NCBI GenBank assembly: GCA_041653615.1
Contig: JBAZEZ010000022.1
Span: 1 to 29,459, forward strand
Reading direction: 5' to 3'
DNA length: 29,459 nt
Origin: JAHJUB01 sp041653615 [NCBI: Candidatus Ratteibacteria bacterium]
Lineage (GTDB): Bacteria; Ratteibacteria; UBA8468; MWAK01
The notes under the pieces are model-generated. The model saw only the letters and a program-made list of their open reading frames with translations, made no database searches and was not told the DNA's origin. The position numbers and the translations under genes were made by a program. Of the stretch, positions 17,010-24,734 are shown in pieces (the stretch's first letter is position 1; each line of letters starts with the position of its first letter).

Positions 17010-17888
17010 TTAAGCGCGTTTAGTAAATGCAAGAGTTTTCTTAACGGGTTCTGACAGGGGAATAAGAAGTGTTTCCAGGGCGAGCCGGGTTGTTACCCTT
17101 CCCCGCAGAACATCCTGCCGCCGGCCCAGCGCCTTTTCCAAAAGAGCGCGGAGTTCACCGGCGTTTTTCGCTTTACCCGCAATCTTTACCATCGCTTCCG
17201 GCGTATCCTGGCCGGAACGCAGACCTTCTTTAAATTCCAAAGATATCCGTAAGCCGGCAATAATGTCTTTCAGCAATAATTTTAAATCATCCTCGTCAGA
17301 ATCAGCCATTTCTTTGGCCAGTTTAAAAATCTCGGATGGCTCCTGCCAGGAAAGACCGGCGATGCTCGTAAGGTATTGTAAGCTTGAAACTGTAATTGGC
17401 GGTTCCGGCAAACGGATTTTAGCGAGCCGGGAAAGGATAGTGGGCATAAATTCCCGCTCGGTCTGAGAGAGGAGTACGATAATTGCTGTTTTAGGCGGCT
17501 CTTCCAGGGTCTTCAGGAAAGCATTGGCGGCTTCGTCCCGAATGGCTTCTATTTCCAGGAGATAAACCCGGTATTCCGCCTGATAGGGTGAAAGGTAAAT
17601 TTCCGATTTCAGCCGCCTGACCTGGTCGATGGAAAGAAACCCTTTGACACCCTCGCCCTGAATAATAAACAGGTCCGGATGCTTCTCTTCGGCCACCCTC
17701 CGGCAGGCGGAACAATGGTTGCAGGGCAGGGAACCCGGCGTAATTTCAGGACAGAAAAGCGCCTGCGTCAAAAATTTGGCCAGGGCGCGCCGCTCATCTT
17801 TTTCCGCGCCGATAATCAAATAAGCAGCGGCCAGGCGGTTTGCCTTAACCGCTTTAAGCAATAATTCCTGGCTTTCAATAATGGTCAT
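17010..17888 (-). CDS. holB: DNA polymerase III delta' subunit
   Basis: Clamp-loader subunit, about 292 residues. AAA+ fold with a degenerate P-loop (IIGAEKDERRALA, no GKT), as expected for delta', which does not bind ATP. The four-Cys zinc module C46-x9-C56-x2-C59-x2-C62 and VYLLEIEAIRDEAANAFLKTLEEPP are diagnostic. The SRC arginine-finger region reads ILSRLAKIRL, with Leu in place of Cys. The upstream TTG at 17921 lies in a dispersed repeat, so I chose the ATG at 17888. It follows tmk across a gap of about 150 bases holding repeat fragments. tmk-holB adjacency is common in bacteria and supports both calls. Confidence 0.9.
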   Translation of the reverse strand: MTIIESQELLLKAVKANRLAAAYLIIGAEKDERRALAKFLTQALFCPEITPGSLPCNHCSACRRVAEEKHPDLFIIQGEGVKGFLSIDQVRRLKSEIYLSPYQAEYRVYLLEIEAIRDEAANAFLKTLEEPPKTAIIVLLSQTEREFMPTILSRLAKIRLPEPPITVSSLQYLTSIAGLSWQEPSEIFKLAKEMADSDEDDLKLLLKDIIAGLRISLEFKEGLRSGQDTPEAMVKIAGKAKNAGELRALLEKALGRRQDVLRGRVTTRLALETLLIPLSEPVKKTLAFTKRA

Positions 17889-17916
17889 AATTTTCGGGTC
17901 GGATGAATCTAACCGC

Positions 17917-17939
17917 GCCAAGCAAGCTTGGCAACTACA
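17917..17939. repeat. Half copy of the GTAGTTG intergenic repeat
   Basis: GCCAAGC-AA-GCTTGGC hairpin followed by CAACTACA, matching the right half of the element at 2988-3051 (GCCAACC-AA-GGTTGGC then CAACTACA). Lies in the tmk-holB gap. Confidence 0.65.
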
Positions 17940-18009
17940 GTAACGTAATGCGACCCTTTCATGGTTGCCGGGAGGAAACGTACTGCGTCCGCCGAAACCT
18001 TGGCGAAGG

Positions 18010-18026
18010 CAGAGCCCCTCCCCTAC
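18010..18026. repeat. Half copy of the GTAGGGG repeat
   Basis: AGAGCCCCTCCCCTACA matches exactly the right part of the element at 21739-21794. Lies just downstream of the tmk stop. Confidence 0.6.
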
Positions 18027-18036
18027 ATTAATTTGT

Positions 18037-18669
18037 TTAAATTTTGTTTAAGTATGGCGAAATACGGGAAAAAACTTCTCCGCGAGAACCGTCGGCGGAA
18101 ATAACCTTAACGCGGCCGGGTTCCTGACCGGCCAAGTCCAAATAGCCTTGGCGGACCTTCTGTTGGAATGCCAAACCGAGCGCCTCGATACGGTCTGTTC
18201 CTTTCACCCGGGTCAAACCGACGCCGGGGTCAATATCCAGCAAAAAAGTCAGGTCCGGCTTCAGGCCGCCGGAAACAAAAGAACATAAAGTCCTAAGTTC
18301 CGGCAAAGGCAAACCCCGGCCAAACCCCTGATAAGCAAGAGTCGAATCGGTAAACCGGTCGCAAAGCACCAGTTTACCCTGGGCTAAAGCAGGCTTAATT
18401 AATCGGGAGATTAAAACCCGGCGGCTGGCAAGATAAAGCAGGGCTTCGGTAACCGAATCAATCGGGTCCCTGCGGCTTTTCTTCGCCAGTAAAATTCGCC
18501 GGATTTCCTCTCCGACCCTGGTACCGCCGGGATCCTTGAAAACCCGAACCTGGCATCCCCGGGATTTCAGGTGTTTTTCCATCATCCGAAGCTGGGTGCT
18601 TTTGCCGCAACCGTCGGTGCCTTCAACGGTGATGAAAATGCCTTTCAAGTTATGCTTTTCTCTGTGCAT
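18037..18669 (-). CDS. tmk: Thymidylate kinase
   Basis: Phosphorylates dTMP to dTDP for DNA synthesis. 210 residues. P-loop EGTDGCGKST at 16-25, KDPGGTRVGEEIRRILL (the FTREPGGT region), LCDRFTDSTLAYQGFGRG (DR(F/Y) motif), LLDIDPGVGLTRVKGTDRIE as the LID region. The Arg placement in the P-loop versus LID cannot assign the bacterial type with certainty. Sits 29 bases after the radical SAM gene and before holB. Confidence 0.96.
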   Translation of the reverse strand: MHREKHNLKGIFITVEGTDGCGKSTQLRMMEKHLKSRGCQVRVFKDPGGTRVGEEIRRILLAKKSRRDPIDSVTEALLYLASRRVLISRLIKPALAQGKLVLCDRFTDSTLAYQGFGRGLPLPELRTLCSFVSGGLKPDLTFLLDIDPGVGLTRVKGTDRIEALGLAFQQKVRQGYLDLAGQEPGRVKVISADGSRGEVFSRISPYLNKI

Positions 18670-18698
18670 AAGTTGTTGAAAAGTTCTGAAAAATCTGT

Positions 18699-19568
18699 CT
18701 AAAACTCTGAAATTTCCTGAATAAACAGATTGTGTAAACCCAAGTCCCGAGCCAGCTTCACCATTTTATAATATTCCCGGCCGACAACCTTGCGATTCAA
18801 TTTAGGGTGAAACTGCGCCTGGTGCGCGGGAAAGTACTGGGCCATCAAACTTACGGTCACGTCCAAAGAGACTTCCTCAGCCAAAAAACGGAGCACCTCT
18901 CCGGTTGTGGAAAGGTCATCCGGCAGAACAAGATGGCGCACAATTAAACCTCTTTGCGCCATGCCTTCGTTATCAACCTTCAAATTACCAACCTGATAAT
19001 ACATTTCCTTGATTGCCGAACCGGCAAAAGCAAAATAATCGCTGACTCCGGAAATATCCGTACCGGCCTTATCCGTTCCATATTTTAAATCAGGAAGGTA
19101 AACAGATACAACTCCTTCCAATAATTTCAGAGTCTCTTTCGTTTCATAACCGCTGGTGTTATAAACAATCGGAAGATTAAAACCTTCGGCCGCCGCCTGA
19201 TGAACAGCCTCCAGAATCTGCGGTACGAAATGAGTCGGCGTAACCAGGTTTAGATTATGGCAGCCGTTCTTCTGAAGCGATAACATCATCCGGGCCAACT
19301 CCAAAACGGAAACCTCCCTGCCTTCATGTAATTGGCTGATGGGATAATTCTGACAGAAGAGACAACGCAGTGTACATCCGGAAAAAAAGATGGTGCCGCT
19401 GCCCCGGGAACCGGAAATTGGCGGTTCCTCGCCGAAGTGGGTATTGTGGCTTGCTACCTTCGCCAACCGTCCTCCATGACAAAAGCCCTTCTCCCCTTCT
19501 AATCGGTTTACCCGGCAACTCCGCGGGCAGAGCGCGCAGGAAGAAAGGATGACGTCGTCTTTTTCCAT
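18699..19568 (-). CDS. PflX-like radical SAM protein (COG1313)
   Basis: About 289 residues. An N-terminal ferredoxin-like CALCPRSCRVNR..GFC (C11, C14, C18, C30) precedes the radical SAM motif C65-x3-C69-x2-C72 (CTLRCLFCQNYPIS), then YNTSGYETKETLKLLEG and VSVYLPDLKYG. The order and the CPRxCxVNR motif match the uncharacterised PflX group, related to pyruvate formate-lyase activases. The target is unknown; no pfl-like glycyl radical enzyme is in the window. ATG at 19568 has AAAGG 5 bases upstream. Located between priA and tmk. Substrate not assigned. Confidence 0.85.
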   Translation of the reverse strand: MEKDDVILSSCALCPRSCRVNRLEGEKGFCHGGRLAKVASHNTHFGEEPPISGSRGSGTIFFSGCTLRCLFCQNYPISQLHEGREVSVLELARMMLSLQKNGCHNLNLVTPTHFVPQILEAVHQAAAEGFNLPIVYNTSGYETKETLKLLEGVVSVYLPDLKYGTDKAGTDISGVSDYFAFAGSAIKEMYYQVGNLKVDNEGMAQRGLIVRHLVLPDDLSTTGEVLRFLAEEVSLDVTVSLMAQYFPAHQAQFHPKLNRKVVGREYYKMVKLARDLGLHNLFIQEISEF

Positions 19569-19583
19569 TAACACCTTTTACGT

Positions 19584-19687
19584 TTGGACGCAGATTACCG
19601 CAGATAATCGCGTATACAGATTAAAAAATAATTTAAAAAATTATCTTTTAGCATTATCCTGCTGTTTCTGCGTATATCTGCGTCCAA
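19584..19687. repeat. Long inverted repeat, GGACGCAGAT family (copy 2)
   Basis: Perfect 12-bp outer arms TTGGACGCAGAT (19584-19595) and ATCTGCGTCCAA (19676-19687). The inner TTTAGCATTATCC is the inverse of the same segment in the copy at 5003-5167. Fills the gap between priA and the radical SAM gene. Confidence 0.85.
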
Positions 19688-19695
19688 TTTATCTT

Positions 19696-21696
19696 TTAAA
19701 AAAGATCGACCGGATCGATATCAATCGTAACCCCTTTATCGAAAATCTGCTTGTCCGGTAATGACCGGAGGAATTCCTGAATCCGGCCCGGCTTGGCGGA
19801 TTTCAAAATAAGATGTCGCCGATATGACCGGTGCATTTTTTTATGGAAACAAGCGGCCGGGCCCAGCACTTCTATCTCCATCTCTCCGGACATTCTGTTC
19901 GCCAGGTCGGCCCATTCCCCGGATTTTCGGAGAACCGTCTCCTCGCGTTTTCCGGTAAAAAGAACGTTGGCCAGATAACCAAAGGGCGGGTAACCGGCTT
20001 CTTTCCGAAAAAAAAGTTCTTTTTCGTAAAATTCCTCAAATTTAAATCCGGGGAGACTGGAAAAAACGTAATGCTCCGGATAATAGGTCTGGATGTAAAC
20101 CTGCGCGTTAGGCAGGTTCCGTCCAGCGCGGCCGGCTGACTGGCAGAGAAGTTGAAACGAACGCTCCGCCGCCCGAAAATCAGGCAGGTTAAGCAGGACG
20201 TCAGACCCTAAAACGCCGACCAGGGTAACCAAAGGAAAATGATGGCCCTTGGTAACCAGCTGGGTGCCTACCATGATTTGGTATTTTCCGTCGCGGAAAG
20301 CAAGCACCGAATCAAGACCTTCTTTCCGGTTAAGCGCGTCGGAATCAAGGCGTAAAATACGGTTATCCGGAAAAAACCGGTTCAGTTCCTTCTCCACCAG
20401 TTGGGTACCGACTCCGGACCGGCCCAGTCGGCTCCGTTTACAGGCAGGACAATCCTGCGGCTGGTCTTTTCGGTAACCGCAGTAATGGCAGTAAAGTTCT
20501 CCGGTGGTGTGATGATACACGAGCGTAACCGCGCATTCCGGGCAGGCAAAAAGGTAACCGCAGTCTTCGCAAAAAAGATAGGTGGAATGACCGCGGCGGT
20601 TGATAAAGATAATCGACTGCTCACCCTTCAGCAGCCTTTCCTCCAGTAGGGCGCGCAGAGTAGCGGAAATTATCGGACGCCGCCTCTTCTGGGCGACGGT
20701 CCCGGAAAGACGCGAATCGGAAATATGGATTTCGGGAAAGGAAAGATTTTTGACGATGCGTTCTTTAAGGGAAAAATAGGCATACCGGCCTTCTTTCGCG
20801 GCCTGATAAACCTCCAGCGACGGCGTAGCGCTTCCCAGAACGACCAGAGCGCCTTCAATCTCACCTCTTTTTATCGCCACATCCCGGGCGTGGTAACGTG
20901 GACTCCGGGTCTCTTTGTAAGAACGGTCAAACTCTTCGTCCAACACAATCAGTCTTAGGTCAGGCAGAGAAGCAAATAGCGCGGAACGCGTACCGATTAA
21001 GACGGAAACTTTGCCTTCTTCTGCCTTGCATAAAAGCCGGTAATGCTCCGCCGGAGTCAGACGACCGTGCAGAACCGCCACCCGGTCTCCGAACCGTTCC
21101 CGGGCCCATTCTTCGGTTTGCGGAACCAACACGACCTCCGGAACCAGAATGAGGGCCTGCCCGCCGGCGTCAGCCGCGAAAGCCGCCAACTGGAGGTAGA
21201 TTTCCGTCTTACCGCTGGCCGCCACTCCCTGCAATAAAACAGGTCTTTTCTCCGACGCGGTCAGAAGAACCTTCAAATCCTCCAGGACTGCCTGCTGCTC
21301 CGGTGTCGCAACCTGCTGCGCCACGCCGGTCAAAATTCCCTGATAGAAAACTTCTTCCTCAACCGGTTCTCTTTTCGGCGGACGGACCGAAGCGGTTAAA
21401 ACGAACCTTAAAACCTCGCCCAGGGGAGCACAGTAATAATCGGCCATCCATTTGGCCAATATCAGTACCTTGTCCGAAACAAGGGGCTGCGCGTCAATCA
21501 GCCGACTCACCGTTTTAAGGTTGGGTACATCAGGCGCCTGTTCAGAAAGCTCAACCACGAAACCAATACTTTCGCGCCTTCCGAACGGAACAGCGACCCG
21601 CTGGCCAATTTTAATTACCCCGGCAAATTCTCCGGTCTGATAAGAAAAAACCTGGCGGGTTGAAAGAGGAAAAACAACGGAGCAGTATTTAGACAA
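19696..21696 (-). CDS. priA: Primosomal protein N' (replication restart helicase)
   Basis: 3'-5' helicase that recognises stalled forks and reloads the replisome. About 666 residues. N-terminal DNA-binding part (VVFPLSTRQVFSYQ), Walker A GVAASGKTEIYLQ, motif II, GSATPSLEVY, then an eight-Cys zinc region (CEDC..CPEC..CHYC..CPAC) and the C-terminal helicase half with IMVGTQLVTKGHHFP, QSAGRAGR. Motif II is DEEF where PriA usually has DEEH (LIVLDEEFDRSYKE); the rest is intact. I use TTG at 21696 because AGAGAGGTG lies 6 bases upstream; the longer frame starts in a repeat. Upstream of the radical SAM gene on the same strand. Confidence 0.95.
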   Translation of the reverse strand: MSKYCSVVFPLSTRQVFSYQTGEFAGVIKIGQRVAVPFGRRESIGFVVELSEQAPDVPNLKTVSRLIDAQPLVSDKVLILAKWMADYYCAPLGEVLRFVLTASVRPPKREPVEEEVFYQGILTGVAQQVATPEQQAVLEDLKVLLTASEKRPVLLQGVAASGKTEIYLQLAAFAADAGGQALILVPEVVLVPQTEEWARERFGDRVAVLHGRLTPAEHYRLLCKAEEGKVSVLIGTRSALFASLPDLRLIVLDEEFDRSYKETRSPRYHARDVAIKRGEIEGALVVLGSATPSLEVYQAAKEGRYAYFSLKERIVKNLSFPEIHISDSRLSGTVAQKRRRPIISATLRALLEERLLKGEQSIIFINRRGHSTYLFCEDCGYLFACPECAVTLVYHHTTGELYCHYCGYRKDQPQDCPACKRSRLGRSGVGTQLVEKELNRFFPDNRILRLDSDALNRKEGLDSVLAFRDGKYQIMVGTQLVTKGHHFPLVTLVGVLGSDVLLNLPDFRAAERSFQLLCQSAGRAGRNLPNAQVYIQTYYPEHYVFSSLPGFKFEEFYEKELFFRKEAGYPPFGYLANVLFTGKREETVLRKSGEWADLANRMSGEMEIEVLGPAACFHKKMHRSYRRHLILKSAKPGRIQEFLRSLPDKQIFDKGVTIDIDPVDLF

Positions 21697-21715
21697 GACG
21701 AACACCTCTCTATGC

Positions 21716-21830
21716 TGTCGTTCCCGCGTGCGATCCAATGTAGGGGCAGGGTTACATCCCCGCCCGCGGGAGGGGACAGAGCCCCTCCCCTACACAAATA
21801 TATTCCCGTCTAAAAAATACGGGAATGACA
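21716..21830. repeat. Nested intergenic repeats: TGTCGTTCCCG arms around a GTAGGGG element
   Basis: Outer arms TGTCGTTCCCG (21716-21726) and CGGGAATGACA (21820-21830), 10 of 11 pairing. Inside lies TGTAGGGG (21739-21746)/CCCCTACA (21787-21794), and a third hairpin ATTCCCGT/ACGGGAAT at 21802-21826. Fills the gap between the oxidoreductase gene and priA. Confidence 0.7.
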
Positions 21831-21839
21831 AAACATTTT

Positions 21840-22385
21840 TCAGGTGGCCTGGTATCCGGAAAGAAGTGCCTTCTCGCTAAGCGTAACCGCATCCGGTTTA
21901 CCCCGCAAGACCGACGGCAACGCCTCTTTTAAACTTTTCAAGGCCGGAAAAGGATGGATTAGATTCGGGTATTCTTCAGCCCGGCGAGCCAGGTAACCGG
22001 CCACAACCATATTGGCGGCTCTCTGGTCGCCAACCTTCCGGGCAATTGCGTCGGCTAAAATTGGAAACAACCGCCTCTTTTCCGCCTTCGGTTTAATCAG
22101 GTCGGCATTAATAGCAATAACGCCTTTCTTCATTACCATCTTTCCCAAATATTCGTAAGCAAACTGGTCCAAGAAGATACCCAGGTCAGCCTCGGAAACG
22201 ATGGGAGAAGGAATTTCGGTCCCCGAAATAATAACAGTGGCAAAAGTATAGCCGCCGCGCATCTCGGCCCCGTAAATCGGATAACAACTTATCGCCCGGC
22301 CCTCGTTCATCCCGGCAATCGCCAAAAATTTACTCAAGGTAACAATACCCTGACCACCGCTTCCGCCCAAGATTATCCGGCACAT
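21840..22385 (-). CDS. 2-oxoacid:acceptor oxidoreductase gamma subunit (lone)
   Basis: About 181 residues of the gamma family of pyruvate/2-oxoglutarate/branched-chain ferredoxin oxidoreductases (PorC/KorC/VorC). Seen: IILGGSGGQGIVTLSKFLA near the start, SCYPIYGAEMRGGYTFATVIIS (the conserved YGxExRGG patch), and SEADLGIFLDQFAYEYL. ATG at 22385 begins directly before the conserved MCRIILGG; upstream frame residues are not family-like. No alpha, beta or ferredoxin subunit is nearby, so the partner set lies elsewhere or this copy acts alone. The substrate cannot be told from gamma alone. Confidence 0.88.
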   Translation of the reverse strand: MCRIILGGSGGQGIVTLSKFLAIAGMNEGRAISCYPIYGAEMRGGYTFATVIISGTEIPSPIVSEADLGIFLDQFAYEYLGKMVMKKGVIAINADLIKPKAEKRRLFPILADAIARKVGDQRAANMVVAGYLARRAEEYPNLIHPFPALKSLKEALPSVLRGKPDAVTLSEKALLSGYQAT

Positions 22386-22435
22386 GCCTATAATGATACC
22401 ATCCGGGAGCAGATTTTTACAAAATCCCCGAACTA

Positions 22436-22464
22436 TTGACACCGGGTTTGAAGAGTTATAAAAT
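22436..22464 (+). promoter_or_regulatory. 6S RNA promoter
   Basis: TTGACA (22436-22441), 17-base spacer, TAAAAT (22459-22464): the best consensus promoter in the window. It points at the 6S RNA, whose closing stem starts 24 bases later. Confidence 0.7.
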
Positions 22465-22487
22465 TGAGGAGAATACAAAAAAATAAA

Positions 22488-22656
22488 ATCCTGTCCTGTT
22501 CGCCAGGATTATTTCCCTGAGCCAACACTCTTCTTTTGGGAGTCAGAATTAAGATGCGGACCTCACGCCCCTGAAAAGGGGAAGCGGAAAGTATCTTGCG
22601 ATGACACCCACCTATCAGAAGGGTTCAGAGGATTTTTTCCAACGGCAGGACGGGAT
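22488..22656 (+). ncRNA. ssrS: 6S RNA
   Basis: Mimics an open promoter and binds the sigma70 RNA polymerase holoenzyme. Closing stem ATCCTGTCCTG (22488-22498) pairs with CAGGACGGGAT (22646-22656). TTCCCTGAGCCAACACTC matches the conserved 5' strand of the bubble (E. coli CCCCTGAGCCGATATTT). On the other side TTGCGATGACACCCACCT..GAAGGGTTCA matches the conserved E. coli CTGCGACGACACATTCACCT..AAGGGTTCA. About 169 bases, typical length. A T-run (22656-22661) follows. It stands immediately upstream of the RarA/5-FCL fusion, as ssrS stands upstream of the 5-FCL gene ygfA in E. coli. Ends are estimated from the stem. Confidence 0.87.
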
Positions 22657-22689
22657 TTTTTATTTACTCTGCGGTAACCACCGAACCCC

Positions 22690-24576
22690 ATGGACACCCT
22701 CTTTCCCGAAGCAGAAAAAAAGGGCCTTAAAGAAGCGCCGCTATCCCTCCGGATGCGTCCGAAAACCCTGGGGGAATTTGTCGGCCAGGCGGAAATTTTA
22801 GGCGAAGGTAAACTCCTTTCCCGGGCCATCCTTTCCGACCGGGTTGCCTCCGTCATTCTTTTTGGTCCGCCGGGAACCGGCAAAACTACTCTGGCGCACA
22901 TAATCGCCAACCACACCCGGGGCGTTTTTGAACGACTGAACGCGGTGACCGCCGGCGTCGGCGAAATCCGTCAGGTACTCTCCGGAGCCCGGGAAAGAAA
23001 ACAAAAACTGAACCGCAAAACCATCCTCTTTGTAGATGAAATCCACCGCTTCAATAAGGCTCAGCAGGACGCCTTCATGGAAGACGTGGAAGAGGGAAAT
23101 ATCGTCCTGGTCGGCGCAACCACCCACAACCCTTTCTTCGCCCTCAACACTCCTCTGCTCTCCCGTTCCCAGATCTTTGAATTGAAAACGCTCGCCGACC
23201 ATGACGTCGCCAAGATTCTCAAGAGAGCCCTGACGGATAAAAAATCCGGGTTGGGTAATTACCGGGTGGAAATTGCTGATGACGCCTTCCAACACCTGGC
23301 AAAATCCGCGGAGGGAGACGCCAGGCGGGCGCTTAATTCTCTGGAGTTGGCGGTCTTGACCACCCCGGCTGATTCCAAAGGCATAGTCCGCATCGACCGA
23401 AATATCGCCCGGGAAGTTACGGCCAAAAAAATAATCCGTTACGACCGGGTTGAAGAAGAACATTTTGACACTATCTCGGCTTTTATTAAAAGCGTGCGCG
23501 GCTCCGACCCGGACGCGGCGTTGTATTATCTGGCTAAAATGCTGGAGGGCGGCGAAGACCCGCGCTTTATCGCCCGGCGCCTGGTGATTCTGGCATCCGA
23601 GGATATCGGCAACGCCGACCCGGCCGCGCTCCCGATCGCGGTCAGCACCTTCCAGGCAACCGATTTTATCGGGATGCCGGAAGCAAGAATCCCGCTTGCC
23701 CAGACAACCACCTATCTTGCCTGCGCGCCTAAGAGTAACGCCGCTTACCTGGCGCTGGAAAAAGCATCCGAAGATATCCGGGAAGGGAAAACCCTGCCGA
23801 CGCCGGCCTATCTCCGGGTCGGTAGTTATCCGGGAGCCAAAACCCTGGGCCGGGGCCAAGACTATAAATATCCGCACCAATTCCCCGGCCACTTCGTACC
23901 CCAAGCCTATATTTCGGAAGAACGTCGTTATTACTTCCCCACGGAAGAAGGAAAAGAAAAGGAGATTAAAATTAGAATGGAAAACCTGAAAGAACTAAAA
24001 AAGACGCTGGACCTAAAGATGGAAATGCGGGTTGCCACCCGCAAAAAACGGGAAGTCCTCCCGGAAAAAGAAGTTGCCGCGCGCAGTGAACGCATCAAAA
24101 AATGCGTCCTGCACGACCCGGATTTCAAGAAAGCCGGAGTTATCGCTCTTTACGCTTCCTTCCGAAACGAAGTGAACACTATAAATCTAATCAAAGAGGC
24201 ATTAAACTTGGGCAAGAAAATCGGGCTGCCCAGAACAAATATCCGCACTCGCGCGCTCACCTTTCACCTGGTAAAAAACCTATCTGACTTGTCAACCGGC
24301 GCATACGGAATTCCGGAGCCAAACGAAAACTGCGAATTGCTGCCGGCCTCTGAAATTCATCTGGTTATCATGCCCGGAATCGCCTTTGATGCGACCGGCT
24401 GCCGCATCGGGTTCGGAGGCGGATATTACGACCGGTTCCTTTGCCAGGTACCCCCGGGAATTAAAAAAATTGCGCTCGCCTATGACTTCCAGGTGTTAAA
24501 AGAAAAGATACCGGATTTGGCAAAAGACGCGAAAATTGATAAAATAATAACCGAAGAACGCATTATCGTTCCGTAG
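22690..24576 (+). CDS. RarA/MgsA AAA+ ATPase fused to 5-formyltetrahydrofolate cyclo-ligase
   Basis: One 628-residue frame. Residues 1-430 are RarA/MgsA: SLRMRPKTLGEFVGQ, Walker A GPPGTGKT (59-66), Walker B FVDEIHRFNK (114-123), and the tetramerisation part ending YYFPTEEGKEKEIK. Residues about 438-628 are 5-formyl-THF cyclo-ligase: RVATRKKREVLPEKE at the start, MPGIAFDATGCRIGFGGGYYDRF at 561-583. RarA acts at stalled forks; the cyclo-ligase returns 5-formyl-THF to 5,10-methenyl-THF. No stop interrupts the join. An internal ATG at 23977 (residue 430), with AAGGAG 12 bases upstream, could also yield a free cyclo-ligase. It probably reads through from 6S RNA; its own ribosome site is unclear. 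Confidence 0.95.
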   Translation: MDTLFPEAEKKGLKEAPLSLRMRPKTLGEFVGQAEILGEGKLLSRAILSDRVASVILFGPPGTGKTTLAHIIANHTRGVFERLNAVTAGVGEIRQVLSGARERKQKLNRKTILFVDEIHRFNKAQQDAFMEDVEEGNIVLVGATTHNPFFALNTPLLSRSQIFELKTLADHDVAKILKRALTDKKSGLGNYRVEIADDAFQHLAKSAEGDARRALNSLELAVLTTPADSKGIVRIDRNIAREVTAKKIIRYDRVEEEHFDTISAFIKSVRGSDPDAALYYLAKMLEGGEDPRFIARRLVILASEDIGNADPAALPIAVSTFQATDFIGMPEARIPLAQTTTYLACAPKSNAAYLALEKASEDIREGKTLPTPAYLRVGSYPGAKTLGRGQDYKYPHQFPGHFVPQAYISEERRYYFPTEEGKEKEIKIRMENLKELKKTLDLKMEMRVATRKKREVLPEKEVAARSERIKKCVLHDPDFKKAGVIALYASFRNEVNTINLIKEALNLGKKIGLPRTNIRTRALTFHLVKNLSDLSTGAYGIPEPNENCELLPASEIHLVIMPGIAFDATGCRIGFGGGYYDRFLCQVPPGIKKIALAYDFQVLKEKIPDLAKDAKIDKIITEERIIVP

Positions 24577-24601
24577 CGCTCTTTCCCAAAATGTAGTTCT
24601 T

Positions 24602-24673
24602 TGTCATCCTGAGCCGTAGTTGCGAAGGATCTCTCTTTAACAGCGAGATTCTTCGCTATCGCTCAGAATGACA
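24602..24673. repeat. Dispersed palindrome, TGTCATTCTGAG family (copy 2)
   Basis: TGTCATCCTGAGC (24602-24614) and GCTCAGAATGACA (24661-24673) as outer arms, with GCGAAGGATCTC/GAGATTCTTCGC inside. Same family as 6996-7069. Between the RarA-FAU gene and tRNA-Pro. Confidence 0.85.
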
Positions 24674-24713
24674 TTTACCATTTTCATCCTGAAGTTGGAT
24701 AACGGAATATAGA

Positions 24714-24719
24714 TAAAAT
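24714..24719 (+). promoter_or_regulatory. tRNA-Pro -10 box
   Basis: TAAAAT at 24714-24719, 15 bases before the tRNA. No convincing -35 at 16-18 spacing (TTGGAT is at only 13). Confidence 0.4.
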
Positions 24720-24734
24720 AGCGGGAGTTTATTT

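Noticed and set aside
22798-23904. 368-codon open frame on the minus strand
   Set aside because: Antisense to the RarA domain, which has all its motifs on the plus strand.
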